64,000 nt of DNA, taken from Kribbella soli. Lineage in GTDB: Bacteria; Actinomycetota; Actinomycetes; Propionibacteriales; Kribbellaceae. Shown piece after piece: positions 17,516 to 27,666 of the stretch. Where the stretch lies: contig NZ_SJJZ01000001.1 in NCBI RefSeq assembly GCF_004331345.1, positions 186,001 to 250,000 of the forward strand, written 5' to 3'. Under the pieces are notes generated by a model that was not told the DNA's origin, did not search any database, and saw only the letters and a program-made list of their open reading frames with translations. Both the position numbers and the translations under genes were made by a program. Numbering within the stretch: the first letter of the stretch is position 1; each line of letters begins with the position of its first letter.

Positions 17516-17608
17516 GCGGACGCCCAGGCCATCTCAAATGGCAGGCCCGCGGCGGCCGCCCGTGGAGGCGAGCCGTCGCGGGCCGATTGTGATGGCCTGG
17601 CGATCCGC
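17516..17608. repeat. Composite inverted-repeat element, copy 1 (hairpin B only)
   Basis: Left arm at 17516-17539 and right arm at 17586-17608 pair almost completely; the core is CAGGCCATCTCAAAT against ATTGTGATGGCCTGG. The right arm ends on the first base of the GH18 stop codon. The same core occurs at 37561-37635 and 58956-59034. The loop (about 46 bases) differs between copies. This copy lacks the outer hairpin A found in the other two. Confidence 0.75.
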
Positions 17609-18978
17609 TATCCCCGGTAGCGTCCGATCACCTTCGAGAAGTCCCACGGGTTCTGGGAGACGCCGGAGCAGGTGTCGGCGCCGCCGCCCGTGCACGGACG
17701 GTCGCGGTTCACCGACCAGAACGTGAACCGGGCCAGGTGGTGCTCGGACGCGTAGGACAGCATCGACTCGAAGTCCGACAGGTTGACGCGCTCACCGGCC
17801 ACGTCGGTGATGCCGTTCATCGAGGAGATGCCGATCTTGCGGTACGCCGCGTCGTCGGTCAGCCCGTACTTCGCCTTGACCTGGTTCTTCAGTCCGTCGG
17901 CCGCCTGCCGGGTCAGCGTGCCCATGTTGGTCGACCCGCCGCCGAAGTCGAACGGCATGATCACCCAGCCGTCCAGGTTCAGCCCGGAGTTCGCACCCCG
18001 CTGGATCAGGTCCTGTCCGTTCCCGTCCGGACCGGACGTCGTGGTGCCGAACGTCAGGTACGTCGCGATCCCAGGGTTGTTCTGCTCGACGATCTTCAGC
18101 GCGTCGACGACCTTCTGCCGGACGGCCGGCTGCGAGAACTCCTGGTCCTCGATGTCGACGTCGATCGCCTTCAGCGACAGCGCGTTGATCACCTTCTGGT
18201 ACGCCGCCGCAAGCTCGCTCGCCGTCCCGCAGCTCTGCCCGAGCTTGTTGCCGGACCAGCCGCCGACCGAGACCACGACGTCGCCGCCGTTGGACCGGAT
18301 CGTGTTGATCGCCTGCTGGTCGACGCCACCGGTCAGCGGCCGGTTCCCGTCCCACTGCGGGTTGCAGTACCCGTTGGACAGGATGAACGCCATCGTGAAC
18401 CACTTCACCCCGGCCGCGTTCATCACGGTCGCCGGGTTCGGCGGCTCACCCCAGCCCTGATAGAGGTACGGCGCCGCCGCCATCGGCGCACCGCCCGCAG
18501 GCGGAGGCCCGTCGTCCGCGGCCGGCACGTTCCACTTCTGGTTCGCCGCACCGGTGCACGTCCACAACTGCAGCGGGGTGGCATTCGCGGAATTGTTGCC
18601 GGTGACATCGAGGCACTTGTTCGCCTGCGGGTTCACGAGGTCGCGGCCGGACGTGTACGTCCACTGCTGCGCCGCGGACCCGTTGCACGTCCACAGCTGG
18701 ACCTTCGCACCGTTGGCGACGGAGCCCGCGTTGACGTCGAGGCACTTGCCCAGCGCCCGCAGTGTCCCGTCACTCGACCGGGTCCACTGCTGCGCGCTCG
18801 TCCCGTTGCAGTCGTACAGCTGGACCGCCGTACCGTCCGCACTGTTCGCGCCTGCTACGTCCGCACACTTCCCGGCCAGGCCGGTGATCGTCCCGGTCGC
18901 TGCCTGCGCGGGACTGGCCGTCATCAACAGACCACCGCCGAGCACCAGGGCCGCGGCGGCCGCCGCCACCCGCCTCAT
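17608..18978 (-). CDS. Secreted GH18 chitinase-like enzyme with N-terminal ricin-type module
   Basis: 456 residues. Signal peptide 1-26 (ends SPAQA), ricin-type beta-trefoil module (CBM13-like) about 29-151 with the repeated QxW motifs, a Pro/Gly linker, then GH18 from about 165. The catalytic motif is AIDVDIEDQ, with E277 as proton donor and D273/D275 supporting. It would cut chitin or a related beta-1,4-GlcNAc polymer outside the cell; this lineage of short GH18 domains is less studied. The start ATG 18978 overlaps the stop of the upstream GH30 gene (ATGA), so both are made from one mRNA. Confidence 0.88.
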   Translation of the reverse strand: MRRVAAAAAALVLGGGLLMTASPAQAATGTITGLAGKCADVAGANSADGTAVQLYDCNGTSAQQWTRSSDGTLRALGKCLDVNAGSVANGAKVQLWTCNGSAAQQWTYTSGRDLVNPQANKCLDVTGNNSANATPLQLWTCTGAANQKWNVPAADDGPPPAGGAPMAAAPYLYQGWGEPPNPATVMNAAGVKWFTMAFILSNGYCNPQWDGNRPLTGGVDQQAINTIRSNGGDVVVSVGGWSGNKLGQSCGTASELAAAYQKVINALSLKAIDVDIEDQEFSQPAVRQKVVDALKIVEQNNPGIATYLTFGTTTSGPDGNGQDLIQRGANSGLNLDGWVIMPFDFGGGSTNMGTLTRQAADGLKNQVKAKYGLTDDAAYRKIGISSMNGITDVAGERVNLSDFESMLSYASEHHLARFTFWSVNRDRPCTGGGADTCSGVSQNPWDFSKVIGRYRG

Positions 18979-20846
18979 GAGACGGTCCACTTCTGGTTCG
19001 CAGCGCCCGTGCAGGTCCAGATCTGCAGCGGGGTCGCGTTGGCAGAATTGTTGCCGGTGACATCAAGACACTTGTTCGCCTGTGGATTCACCAGATCTCT
19101 CCCACTCGTATAGGTCCATTGCTGGGCGGCGCTGCCGTTGCACGAATACAGCTGCACTCGCGCGCCGTCGGCCACGGAGCCGGCATTGATGTCGAGGCAT
19201 TTGCCGAGAGCACGGATCGTCCCGTCGCCAGGGCGGGACCACTGCTGGGCCGTCGTACCGTTGCAGTCGTACAGCTGGACCGCCGTACCGTCCGCGGCGT
19301 TGGCGCCGGCGACGTCCATGCACTTGCCGGCCAGCCCCGTGATCTGTCCGCCACCGCCACCGCTGTCACCGCTCTGCGAACCGGACCAGGTGAAGGTGGC
19401 CGACGTCTTGGTCGGCAGCGTGTAGACGAAGGACTGCGAGCCCCAGTTCACCCGCACGGACTGCGAGCTCCCCGTGGTGTTGAAGGCGATCAGGGCCTTG
19501 GAGCCGTCCGGGTTCTTCCAGGCCACGTTCTTCACCGAGCTGTTCGCGGTCGAGTCGATCCGCAGCGCGCCCGGCTTCACGAACTTCGTCAGGTGGCCCA
19601 TCGTGTAGTACTCGACGGTCTTGGTGACCTGACCGCGCTGGCTGTCGTTGCGGTGCACCGTGACGAGACCGGTGCAGACGTTGCAGCCGGCGCCGACGTA
19701 CGGCAGGTGGTTCTCGTCCAGGGCGATACCCCACTTGACCCACGACTTGTCCCAGTTGCGGGTGTAGTCGACCAGGTTGTTCATGTCCTCGGCCTGCTGG
19801 TTCGCGATCCACGTACCGCCGGAGTGCTCGGTCATGTAGGCGTTCACGCCCGGGTACTGGTTGTGCACCTGGGTCTGCAGGTTCACGTCGCCGCCGTACC
19901 CGTGCCAGGCGATGCCGCCGAAGTTCGGGTGGTTGCGCAGCGCGGCGTCCGCGATCGGGACCGAACCGAGGTCGTTGTAGTTGCCCCAGTTGTAGTCGAG
20001 GATCAGCACCTTCGTGGTCAGCCCGGCGGCCTGCAGCGCGGGCATCAGGTTGTTCTTGGTGAACTCGAGCAGGCCGGAGCCGTTCCAGTTCATCGACGCG
20101 TACCCGGTCGAGTCCGAGCCGCAGCAGGTCGGCTCGTTCTGCACCGAGATGTAGTCGATGTGGTTGCCCTGGGCCTCGTTCTGCTGCAGGTACTTGACGA
20201 AGTACTGCGCGTACGTCGGCGCGTACTCCCACTTCAGCCAGCCGCGGTGGACGAAGTCGTTGTTGTCCTTCATCCAGGCCGGCGCGCTCCACGGCGAACC
20301 CATGACCTTCAAAGCAGGGTTGAGCTGCCGCGCCTGCTTGGTGAGCGGTACGACGTCCGCGAGGTCGTGCTGGATGCTGAAGTCGTTCAGGTCGCAGCAG
20401 GTGTCGTCGTAGGAGTAGTTGAACCGGGCCAGGTCGGAGGCGCCCATCGGGTTCCGGACGAAGGCGAGGCCGATCCCGTTGACCGGGTCGAACAGGTCCT
20501 TCATCACCTGGTCGCGGGTTGCGGCCGAGATCACGTTGCTGCTGTTCAGCAGCCACGCCGAACTGTCGGCGAACGACGCACCGCCGCCCTCGAAGGACTG
20601 GTACGTCGTGTTCTCGTTGACGGTGACGGTCTGGTTCGCCGAGCCGCCGGCCGGGCCGAAGTTCACCGGCGTCTGCTGCTGCAGACCGCGGGTCACGTTC
20701 TGGCCGGCCGAGTCGTTGGTGGTGGTCAGCCAGATGTTGACCTGTTCACCGGCGGCCTGGGCGGGTGAGGCGGTTCCGAAGCCGATCCCGGCGGCGGCCA
20801 CGCAGAGCGCAGCAACCGCGAGCGGCAGGAGACGTTTCGCGGGCAT
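18975..20846 (-). CDS. Secreted GH30 glycosidase with C-terminal ricin-type module
   Basis: 623 residues. Signal peptide 1-31, a GH30 (beta/alpha)8 domain plus beta-side domain about 35-480, a Gly/Ser linker, then a ricin-type beta-trefoil about 497-623. Proposed acid/base E238 lies in ISVQNEPTCC and nucleophile E340 in AYMTEHSGGTW, matching GH30. Family activities include beta-1,6-glucanase, beta-1,6-galactanase, glucosylceramidase and xylanase; next to a GH16 laminarinase-like gene, beta-1,6-glucanase is the attractive guess. Start ATG 20846 follows AGGGAG. It is the first gene of the GH30-GH18 operon. Confidence 0.88.
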   Translation of the reverse strand: MPAKRLLPLAVAALCVAAAGIGFGTASPAQAAGEQVNIWLTTTNDSAGQNVTRGLQQQTPVNFGPAGGSANQTVTVNENTTYQSFEGGGASFADSSAWLLNSSNVISAATRDQVMKDLFDPVNGIGLAFVRNPMGASDLARFNYSYDDTCCDLNDFSIQHDLADVVPLTKQARQLNPALKVMGSPWSAPAWMKDNNDFVHRGWLKWEYAPTYAQYFVKYLQQNEAQGNHIDYISVQNEPTCCGSDSTGYASMNWNGSGLLEFTKNNLMPALQAAGLTTKVLILDYNWGNYNDLGSVPIADAALRNHPNFGGIAWHGYGGDVNLQTQVHNQYPGVNAYMTEHSGGTWIANQQAEDMNNLVDYTRNWDKSWVKWGIALDENHLPYVGAGCNVCTGLVTVHRNDSQRGQVTKTVEYYTMGHLTKFVKPGALRIDSTANSSVKNVAWKNPDGSKALIAFNTTGSSQSVRVNWGSQSFVYTLPTKTSATFTWSGSQSGDSGGGGGQITGLAGKCMDVAGANAADGTAVQLYDCNGTTAQQWSRPGDGTIRALGKCLDINAGSVADGARVQLYSCNGSAAQQWTYTSGRDLVNPQANKCLDVTGNNSANATPLQIWTCTGAANQKWTVS

Positions 20847-20920
20847 GGGGCGGTTCTCCCTGTTATTAAAGGAGTTTCGGGGCGGTGAAGTTGTCGGCGT
20901 CTGCCCGCGCCGCAACAGCT

Positions 20921-20959
20921 GGTCAGCACGAGGTAACCATCCGTGCTGACCGCTGTCAA
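20921..20959 (-). promoter_or_regulatory. Promoter and 10+10 bp inverted-repeat operator of the GH30-GH18 operon
   Basis: Reverse-strand -35 TTGACA (20954-20959), 17 bp, -10 TTACCT (20931-20936). Perfect arms GGTCAGCACG (20921-20930) and CGTGCTGACC (20942-20951) separated by 11 bases cover the spacer and flank the -10 box. This motif differs from the TGRGAGCGTTCTCA operators nearby, so a second regulator (perhaps the ROK protein) may control these enzymes. Confidence 0.65.
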
Positions 20960-21004
20960 CGCCGGAACCGAGACTTTTTTCAGATCTTTTAATTAGTCCC
21001 GGGG

Positions 21005-21027
21005 TTGACGTGGGAGCGTTCTCACGG
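21005..21027 (+). promoter_or_regulatory. LacI/CebR-like operator in front of GH16 gene
   Basis: TTGACG (21005-21010), a fair -35 box, is followed directly by TGGGAGCGTTCTCACG (21011-21026). The core closely resembles the CebR operator TGGGAGCGCTCCCA of streptomycetes (established knowledge) and differs in one base from the site at 24822-24837 before the oligosaccharide importer. A repressor here would block polymerase binding. Confidence 0.7.
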
Positions 21028-21081
21028 CACGCTGCGGGCCATTCCTCGCCCTCATTCAGACGCCCCCGAAATGAGGTACTC

Positions 21082-22308
21082 ATGAAGCGTCCCCGCTTGC
21101 TCGCGCTCGTCGGGATCGGTGCCGCACTGATCGGCACCGCCCTCCTCCAGCCCGCGGCCTCCACGCACCAGCAGGCCGCCGCGGCAACGACCGCAACGGT
21201 CTGGGAGGACAACTTCGACGGCCCGTCCGGCCAGGCCCCCGATCCCGCCAAGTGGCGGTACGACATCGGCGGCAGCGGCTGGGGCAACAACGAGATGGAG
21301 TACTACACCAACAGCACCCGCAACTCCGCGCTGGACGGCAACGGCAACCTGGTGATCACCGCCCGGCAGGAGAACGGCGGCTTCCAGTGCCACTACGGCC
21401 CGTGCCAGTACACGTCGGCCCGGTTGCTCACCGCGCAGACCTTCACCCAGACGTACGGCCGCTTCGAGGCCCGCATCAAGATCCCCCGCGGGCAAGGGAT
21501 CTGGCCCGCGTTCTGGATGCTCGGCGGCGGCAACTGGCCGAACGACGGCGAGATCGACATCATGGAGAACATCGGCAAGGAGCCCGCGACCGTGCACGGC
21601 ACGATCCACGGACCCGGGTACTCCGGCGCCGGCGGGATCGGTGCCGCGTACAACCATCCGAACGGCTGGTCGTTCGCCGACGACTTCCACACCTTCGCGG
21701 TGGACTGGGCCCCGGACTCGATCACCTGGTACGTCGACGGCGTGCAGTACCAGCGCCGTACGCCGGCCGACCTGAACGGCAACGCGTGGGTCTTCAACCA
21801 CCCGTTCTTCATGATCCTGAACCTCGCGGTCGGCGGCTACTGGCCGGGCTACCCGGACGGTACGACGCAGTTCCCGCAGACCATGACCGTCGACTACGTC
21901 CGCGTCTCCACCCTCGGAAGCTCCGGCGGCACCGGCTCGCAGATCACCGGCCTCGCCGGCAAGTGCCTCGACGTGGCCGGCGCGAACGCCGCTGACGGTA
22001 CGACGGTGCAGCTGTACGACTGCAACGGCACCAACGCGCAGAAGTGGACCCGTCCGGGCGACGGCACGATCCGTGCCCTGGGCAAGTGCCTCGACGTGGC
22101 GAACGCCGCCACCGCCGACGGCACCAGAGTCCAGATCGCCACCTGCAACGGCAACGCGGCCCAACAGTGGACCTACACAGGTGGCCACGATCTAGTGAAT
22201 CCGCAGGCGAACAAGTGCCTCGATGTCACCGGCAACAACGCCGCCAACGCAACCCCGACCCAGATCTGGACCTGCTCCGGCGGCGCGAACCAGAAGTGGA
22301 CCGTCTAA
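21082..22308 (+). CDS. Secreted GH16 endo-beta-1,3-glucanase-like enzyme with ricin-type module
   Basis: 408 residues. Signal peptide about 1-36, GH16 jelly-roll domain about 38-280, ricin-type beta-trefoil 288-408. The catalytic motif is GEIDIMENIG: E157 nucleophile, D159, E162 acid/base, the beta-bulge form typical of laminarinases (ExDxxE). It would release beta-1,3-gluco-oligosaccharides from laminarin, fungal wall glucan or callose. Start ATG 21082 has GAGG 5 nt upstream. Controlled by the LacI/CebR-like operator shared with the importer genes; its 3' end overlaps the convergent ROK gene by four bases. Confidence 0.9.
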   Translation: MKRPRLLALVGIGAALIGTALLQPAASTHQQAAAATTATVWEDNFDGPSGQAPDPAKWRYDIGGSGWGNNEMEYYTNSTRNSALDGNGNLVITARQENGGFQCHYGPCQYTSARLLTAQTFTQTYGRFEARIKIPRGQGIWPAFWMLGGGNWPNDGEIDIMENIGKEPATVHGTIHGPGYSGAGGIGAAYNHPNGWSFADDFHTFAVDWAPDSITWYVDGVQYQRRTPADLNGNAWVFNHPFFMILNLAVGGYWPGYPDGTTQFPQTMTVDYVRVSTLGSSGGTGSQITGLAGKCLDVAGANAADGTTVQLYDCNGTNAQKWTRPGDGTIRALGKCLDVANAATADGTRVQIATCNGNAAQQWTYTGGHDLVNPQANKCLDVTGNNAANATPTQIWTCSGGANQKWTV

Positions 22309-23480
22309 CGGACCACGCCTCCGTCACGAAGTAGTCGTACGACGGGAAGGGTCGCGGCGCCGAGTGCGACGGCGTCGCGGCCCAGCTCGCACAGGACGAT
22401 AGACACCTGTGCGTACGGGCGCCGGAGCGCATGCTTGCCTACCTCGGTGCGCAGCTCGTCCAGGTGCTTCTCGCCCAGCAACAGTCCTGCCCAGCCGCCG
22501 AGGACGATGCGCTCGGGGTTGACCAGGTTGACCAGGTTCGCGAACCCCGCGGCCAGGTAGCCGATCGTGTCGTTGACGATTGTCGTCGCCGGCTCGGTCG
22601 TAGCCTCCAGCAGCTCGACGAACGCCGTCTCTTCGTCGCCGTCGACAGTCCCGCCGGCGAGGCGGTACCGGTCGAGGACGCCTTCCGCGCCGACGTACGC
22701 CTCGAGGCATCCCAAAGCGCCGCAGCGGCATTGGCGGCCGCCGTACACGATCGTCATGTGACCCCATTCGCCCGCGCTGCTGCGTGCGCCGCGGTAGCTG
22801 GATCCACCGGCCACCAGGGCCGATCCGACACCGGAGCCGACCAGTGCGACGACGGCGTCGGTCGCGCCGCGGCCCGCGCCGAACCACATCTCCGCCTGAC
22901 CGAGCATGTTCGCGCCGTTGTCCACGTGCACCGGAATATCGGTGCCCTCGGCAAGCAGCTCGGCGAGCGGGACGGCCTCCCAGCCGAGCGTCTGCGCGTC
23001 GACGATCGCGTTGTCCTCGACCACACCGGCGACCGCGACACCGAGCCCCAGCACCTGCTCGGACTGGATGCCGGAGGCAGCGACCACGGTCGAAAGCCCT
23101 TCCAGTACGTGCTTCACGACCTCTTCGGGCGTCGGTGTGGCGATCGGGTGGTCGGCGCGCGCCAGCACGTTCATAGCCAGGTCGAACAGTTCGACCCGGA
23201 CCCGGGTCTCCCCGACCTCGGCGCCCACGACGTACCGGAATGTTGGTGCCACCCGCAACAGCACGCGCGGCCGGCCGCCCTCGGACTCGACCGAGCCGGC
23301 TTCCTCGACCACGCCTTCGGCGATCAGTTCGGCGACCAGGTTGCTGACGCTCGCCGCGCTGAGTGAGGTCCGGACGGTCAGCTCCTGGCGGCTCAGCGGG
23401 CCCTCGCGGTAGATGCCGGTGAGGATCACCGAGCGGTTGGACCGGCGCATGTCACGCACCGTGGTCCGGCGTACTTCCAT
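22305..23480 (-). CDS. ROK family transcriptional regulator
   Basis: 391 residues. N-terminal winged helix (residues 10-70, GPLSRQELTVRTSLSAASVSNLVAELIAEGVV) joined to a ROK sugar-kinase-like domain. The ROK zinc site CRCGALGCLEAY and the GEWGHM motif (His/Glu that bind sugar) are present. The glucokinase DxGxT phosphate loop is degenerate (EVGETRVRV), so it senses sugar rather than phosphorylates it. It lies between the GH16 gene and the LacI gene and probably regulates part of this locus. Confidence 0.9.
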   Translation of the reverse strand: MEVRRTTVRDMRRSNRSVILTGIYREGPLSRQELTVRTSLSAASVSNLVAELIAEGVVEEAGSVESEGGRPRVLLRVAPTFRYVVGAEVGETRVRVELFDLAMNVLARADHPIATPTPEEVVKHVLEGLSTVVAASGIQSEQVLGLGVAVAGVVEDNAIVDAQTLGWEAVPLAELLAEGTDIPVHVDNGANMLGQAEMWFGAGRGATDAVVALVGSGVGSALVAGGSSYRGARSSAGEWGHMTIVYGGRQCRCGALGCLEAYVGAEGVLDRYRLAGGTVDGDEETAFVELLEATTEPATTIVNDTIGYLAAGFANLVNLVNPERIVLGGWAGLLLGEKHLDELRTEVGKHALRRPYAQVSIVLCELGRDAVALGAATLPVVRLLRDGGVVR

Positions 23481-23652
23481 CCCACTACCTCACACCTGGC
23501 ATCGCGCGCGGCCCCGGGCAGGCTGCTCGACCCCGAGTTCATCATGCCGCCCCGCGTGGCGGAAGAGGTCCCTTCTTCCAACTCGTGAACTAAGCCGCGA
23601 TTCGTTACCACTCCGTGATTGACGGCCCGTTGCGGTCTCGGCTTTGATCTAC

Positions 23653-23676
23653 GGAACCGCTTCCGAAACCGGTTCC
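23653..23676 (+). promoter_or_regulatory. LacI-type palindromes upstream of lacI-family gene
   Basis: GGAACCG (23653-23659) and CGGTTCC (23670-23676) form an inverted repeat with a 10-base spacer; inside it GAAACCGGTTCC (23665-23676) is itself near-palindromic and like classical LacI-family sites. The location 48 bases before the LacI start suggests autoregulation, although its sequence differs from the TGRGAGCGTTCTCA sites. Confidence 0.5.
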
Positions 23677-23723
23677 GGCCCGCAGACGTTGCACCACCCC
23701 GACCGCCCGAGGGGAGAGTCAGC

Positions 23724-24737
23724 ATGTCCATCACGATCGCCGATGTCGCGGCCCGTGCCGGTGTCAGCAAGACGACCGTGTCACGCGTCCTCAACGGCAA
23801 GGGCGAGCTGGATCTGCGCACCGCCGAGCGGGTCCGGCAGGTGATCGCCGAGCTCGGCTACGTGCCGAGCGCCCGCGCGGTCGGACTGGCCCGCGGCCGG
23901 ACCCGGATCGTCGGGATGCTGGTCCCCTCGCTCACCTGGCCCTGGATGGGCGAGGTGCTGCAGGGCGCGGTCGACGTGGTCGAGAGCGAGGGCTACGGGC
24001 TGCTGCTGTTCACCTTCAACCGGGGTGAGGAATCCATGCAGCAGTTCGCGTCCCAGGTCTCGGCGCAGTCGTTCGACGGCCTGCTGGTGATCGAGCCCGA
24101 GGGCACGCTCACCTACATCGAGCAACTCCACGCGCGTGGTCTGCCGGTGGTCCTGATCGACGACCGCGACAAGCGCCCGCAGTTCCCGTCCGTCGCCACC
24201 ACGAACTACGCCGGCGGCGAGTCCGCCGCCCGGCACCTGCTGGAGCTCGGCCGTCGCCGGCCACTGGTGATCACCGGCGTCGAACGCTTCGGCTGTACCC
24301 ACGAACGCCTGGACGGTTTCCGCGACACCTACGCGGAAGCCGGCGTCGAGCTCGACCCGAGACTCGTGTTCGAGGGCGACTTCACCCACGAGAGCGGACG
24401 CCGCGGCGTCCAGTACGCGCTCGACGAGCGACTCGAGTTCGACGCGGTCTTCGCCCACAACGACCTCTCCGCCGGCGGTGCCATCCAGGCCGTCCGGGAG
24501 ACCGGGCGGAACGTGCCGAACGACGTGTCGGTGGTCGGGTTCGACGACATCCCGTACGCCGAGCACACCGAGCCGCCGCTGACCACGGTGCATCAGCCGA
24601 TGCGCCAGATGGGTCAGGCCGCGGCCCGGATGCTGATGGCCTACTTCGGCGGCACGCCGCTGCCCGAGACCCCCCAAGTGCTGCCGACGACCCTCATCGT
24701 CCGCAGCTCAACCGCCCCGAAGACTCGGTCCCACTAG
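23724..24737 (+). CDS. LacI family transcriptional repressor of the beta-glucan locus
   Basis: 337 residues. HTH at residues 3-48 (ITIADVAARAGVSKTTVSRVLNGKGELDLRTAERV), hinge helix ARAVGLARG, then a periplasmic-binding-protein-like effector domain ending with the usual GFDDIPYAEHTEPPLTTVHQP. Start ATG 23724 follows GAGGGGAGAG. In actinomycetes such regulators (CebR, BglR) respond to cellobiose or laminaribiose. Two TGRGAGCGTTCTCA sites, one before GH16 and one just downstream before the importer, are its likely targets; this is inferred from position and from the CebR site. Confidence 0.9.
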   Translation: MSITIADVAARAGVSKTTVSRVLNGKGELDLRTAERVRQVIAELGYVPSARAVGLARGRTRIVGMLVPSLTWPWMGEVLQGAVDVVESEGYGLLLFTFNRGEESMQQFASQVSAQSFDGLLVIEPEGTLTYIEQLHARGLPVVLIDDRDKRPQFPSVATTNYAGGESAARHLLELGRRRPLVITGVERFGCTHERLDGFRDTYAEAGVELDPRLVFEGDFTHESGRRGVQYALDERLEFDAVFAHNDLSAGGAIQAVRETGRNVPNDVSVVGFDDIPYAEHTEPPLTTVHQPMRQMGQAAARMLMAYFGGTPLPETPQVLPTTLIVRSSTAPKTRSH

Positions 24738-24742
24738 AAGCT

Positions 24743-24778
24743 CCGGCGGCGGGGCAGCTGCCCTTGTCCCGCCGCCGG
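24743..24778 (+). terminator. Hairpin terminator after lacI-family gene
   Basis: CCGGCGGCGGG (24743-24753) pairs perfectly with CCCGCCGCCGG (24768-24778) across a 14-base loop, 5 bases after the stop codon. No T-run follows, which is usual in GC-rich actinomycetes. It would separate lacI from the importer operon. Confidence 0.6.
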
Positions 24779-24821
24779 CGTACCCCTCGATATCGATCCG
24801 TTAAGGCGTCCGCTCTTCCCA

Positions 24822-24837
24822 TGAGAGCGTTCTCACG
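24822..24837 (+). promoter_or_regulatory. LacI/CebR-like operator of the oligosaccharide importer operon
   Basis: TGAGAGCGTTCTCACG, near-palindromic, differs from the site before the GH16 gene by one base. It lies 65 bases upstream of the binding-protein start. I cannot place -35/-10 boxes with confidence here. Confidence 0.7.
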
Positions 24838-24902
24838 CCACGATGCAGTCGCCCTCCCGGCTCAGGGGAGGGCATCCGCCAACAGATTCACAGGAGGAAC
24901 CG

Positions 24903-26594
<1,692 letters not shown>

Positions 26595-26602
26595 TTCGGA
26601 CC

Positions 26603-26633
26603 GCGGCGCCGGAGGGCTCTCCTCCGGCGCCGC
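26603..26633 (+). terminator. Strong intra-operon hairpin after the binding-protein gene
   Basis: GCGGCGCCGGAGG and CCTCCGGCGCCGC form a perfect 13-bp stem with a 5-base loop, 8 bases after the stop. It probably acts as a partial terminator or 3' stabiliser so that binding protein is made in excess over the membrane components. Confidence 0.6.
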
Positions 26634-26652
26634 GAGCCGTGATTGGAGTCTT

Positions 26653-27666
26653 ATGACGGTCACCGAGACCGAGGTTGTCCTGGAGGCCGAGGGCCTCACC
26701 AAGCATTTCCCGGTACGGCGCGGACTCCGCGACCTGCTCACCCGCGAGCACAAGGCCGTGCACGCGGTGGACGACGTGAAACTCACGCTGCGCCGGGGCC
26801 GGGTGACCGCGCTGGTCGGCGAGTCCGGTTCGGGCAAGTCGACCGTGGCCCGGCTGCTCGCCCAGTTGTACGCGCGGACGTCGGGTGACATCCGGCTGCA
26901 CGGCGAATCGGTGACGGTACGCGGCGGCCGCAAGTTCCGCGCGTACTGCCGCCAGGTGCAGATGATCTTCCAGGACCCGTTCGCCTCGCTGAACCCGACG
27001 CACACCGTGCGGTACCACCTGACCCGGTCGCTGCGCATTCACGGTCGCGCGGGCGACCTCGAGGACAACCTGCGCGACCTCCTGGTGCAGGTGCAACTCA
27101 CTCCCCCGGAGCGCTACCTGGACAAGTTCCCGCACGAGCTCTCCGGTGGTCAGCGGCAGCGCGTGTCGATCGCCCGCGCGCTCGGCGCGGACCCGGAGGC
27201 GCTGCTCGCCGACGAGCCGGTCTCGATGCTCGACGTGTCGATCCGCCTCGGCGTACTGAACCTGCTGCGGGACCTGAAAGAACGACTCAACCTCGCCATC
27301 CTCTACATCACCCACGACATCGCCTCGGCCCGGTATTTCGCCGACGAGACGCTGGTGATGTACGCCGGCCGCATGGTCGAGGGCGGCGACTCCGAGACCG
27401 TCACGCAGAACCCCGCGCACCCGTACACGCGACTGCTGATCGAGAGCGCGCCGGATCCCGATCGACTCGGCGAGCTGAGCAAGCCCGAGGACCAGGCCGG
27501 CGGCGAACCGCCCAGCCTGATCGCGCCGCCGGGCGGTTGCCGGTTCAATCCGCGCTGCGTGCACGCGATGCCGAAGTGTGCGACCGATCTCCCGCCCCGC
27601 TTCGAGCTGCCGGCCCAGGGTCACTGGGCCGCGTGCTGGCTCTACGAAGAGGGGGCCACGAAGTGA
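26653..27666 (+). CDS. Opp/Dpp-class ABC ATPase (DppF-like)
   Basis: 337 residues. Walker [11 protein letters not shown]-loop [12 protein letters not shown], signature LSGGQRQRV, Walker [13 protein letters not shown]-loop YITHD, and the C-terminal oligopeptide-transporter ATPase extension with its Cys-containing motif [19 protein letters not shown] (Fe-S or metal-type cluster seen in the family). It pairs with the second ATPase at the end of the transporter genes. Its stop overlaps the permease GTG (GTGA). Confidence 0.92.
   Translation: MTVTETEVVLEAEGLTKHFPVRRGLRDLLTREHKAVHAVDDVKLTLRRGRVTALVGESGSGKSTVARLLAQLYARTSGDIRLHGESVTVRGGRKFRAYCRQVQMIFQDPFASLNPTHTVRYHLTRSLRIHGRAGDLEDNLRDLLVQVQLTPPERYLDKFPHELSGGQRQRVSIARALGADPEALLADEPVSMLDVSIRLGVLNLLRDLKERLNLAILYITHDIASARYFADETLVMYAGRMVEGGDSETVTQNPAHPYTRLLIESAPDPDRLGELSKPEDQAGGEPPSLIAPPGGCRFNPRCVHAMPKCATDLPPRFELPAQGHWAACWLYEEGATK

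Noticed and set aside
19119-20768. Forward open frame of 549 codons opposite the GH30 gene
   Set aside because: Val/Arg/Asp-rich shadow translation; the reverse strand carries the GH30 active-site motifs and signal peptide.
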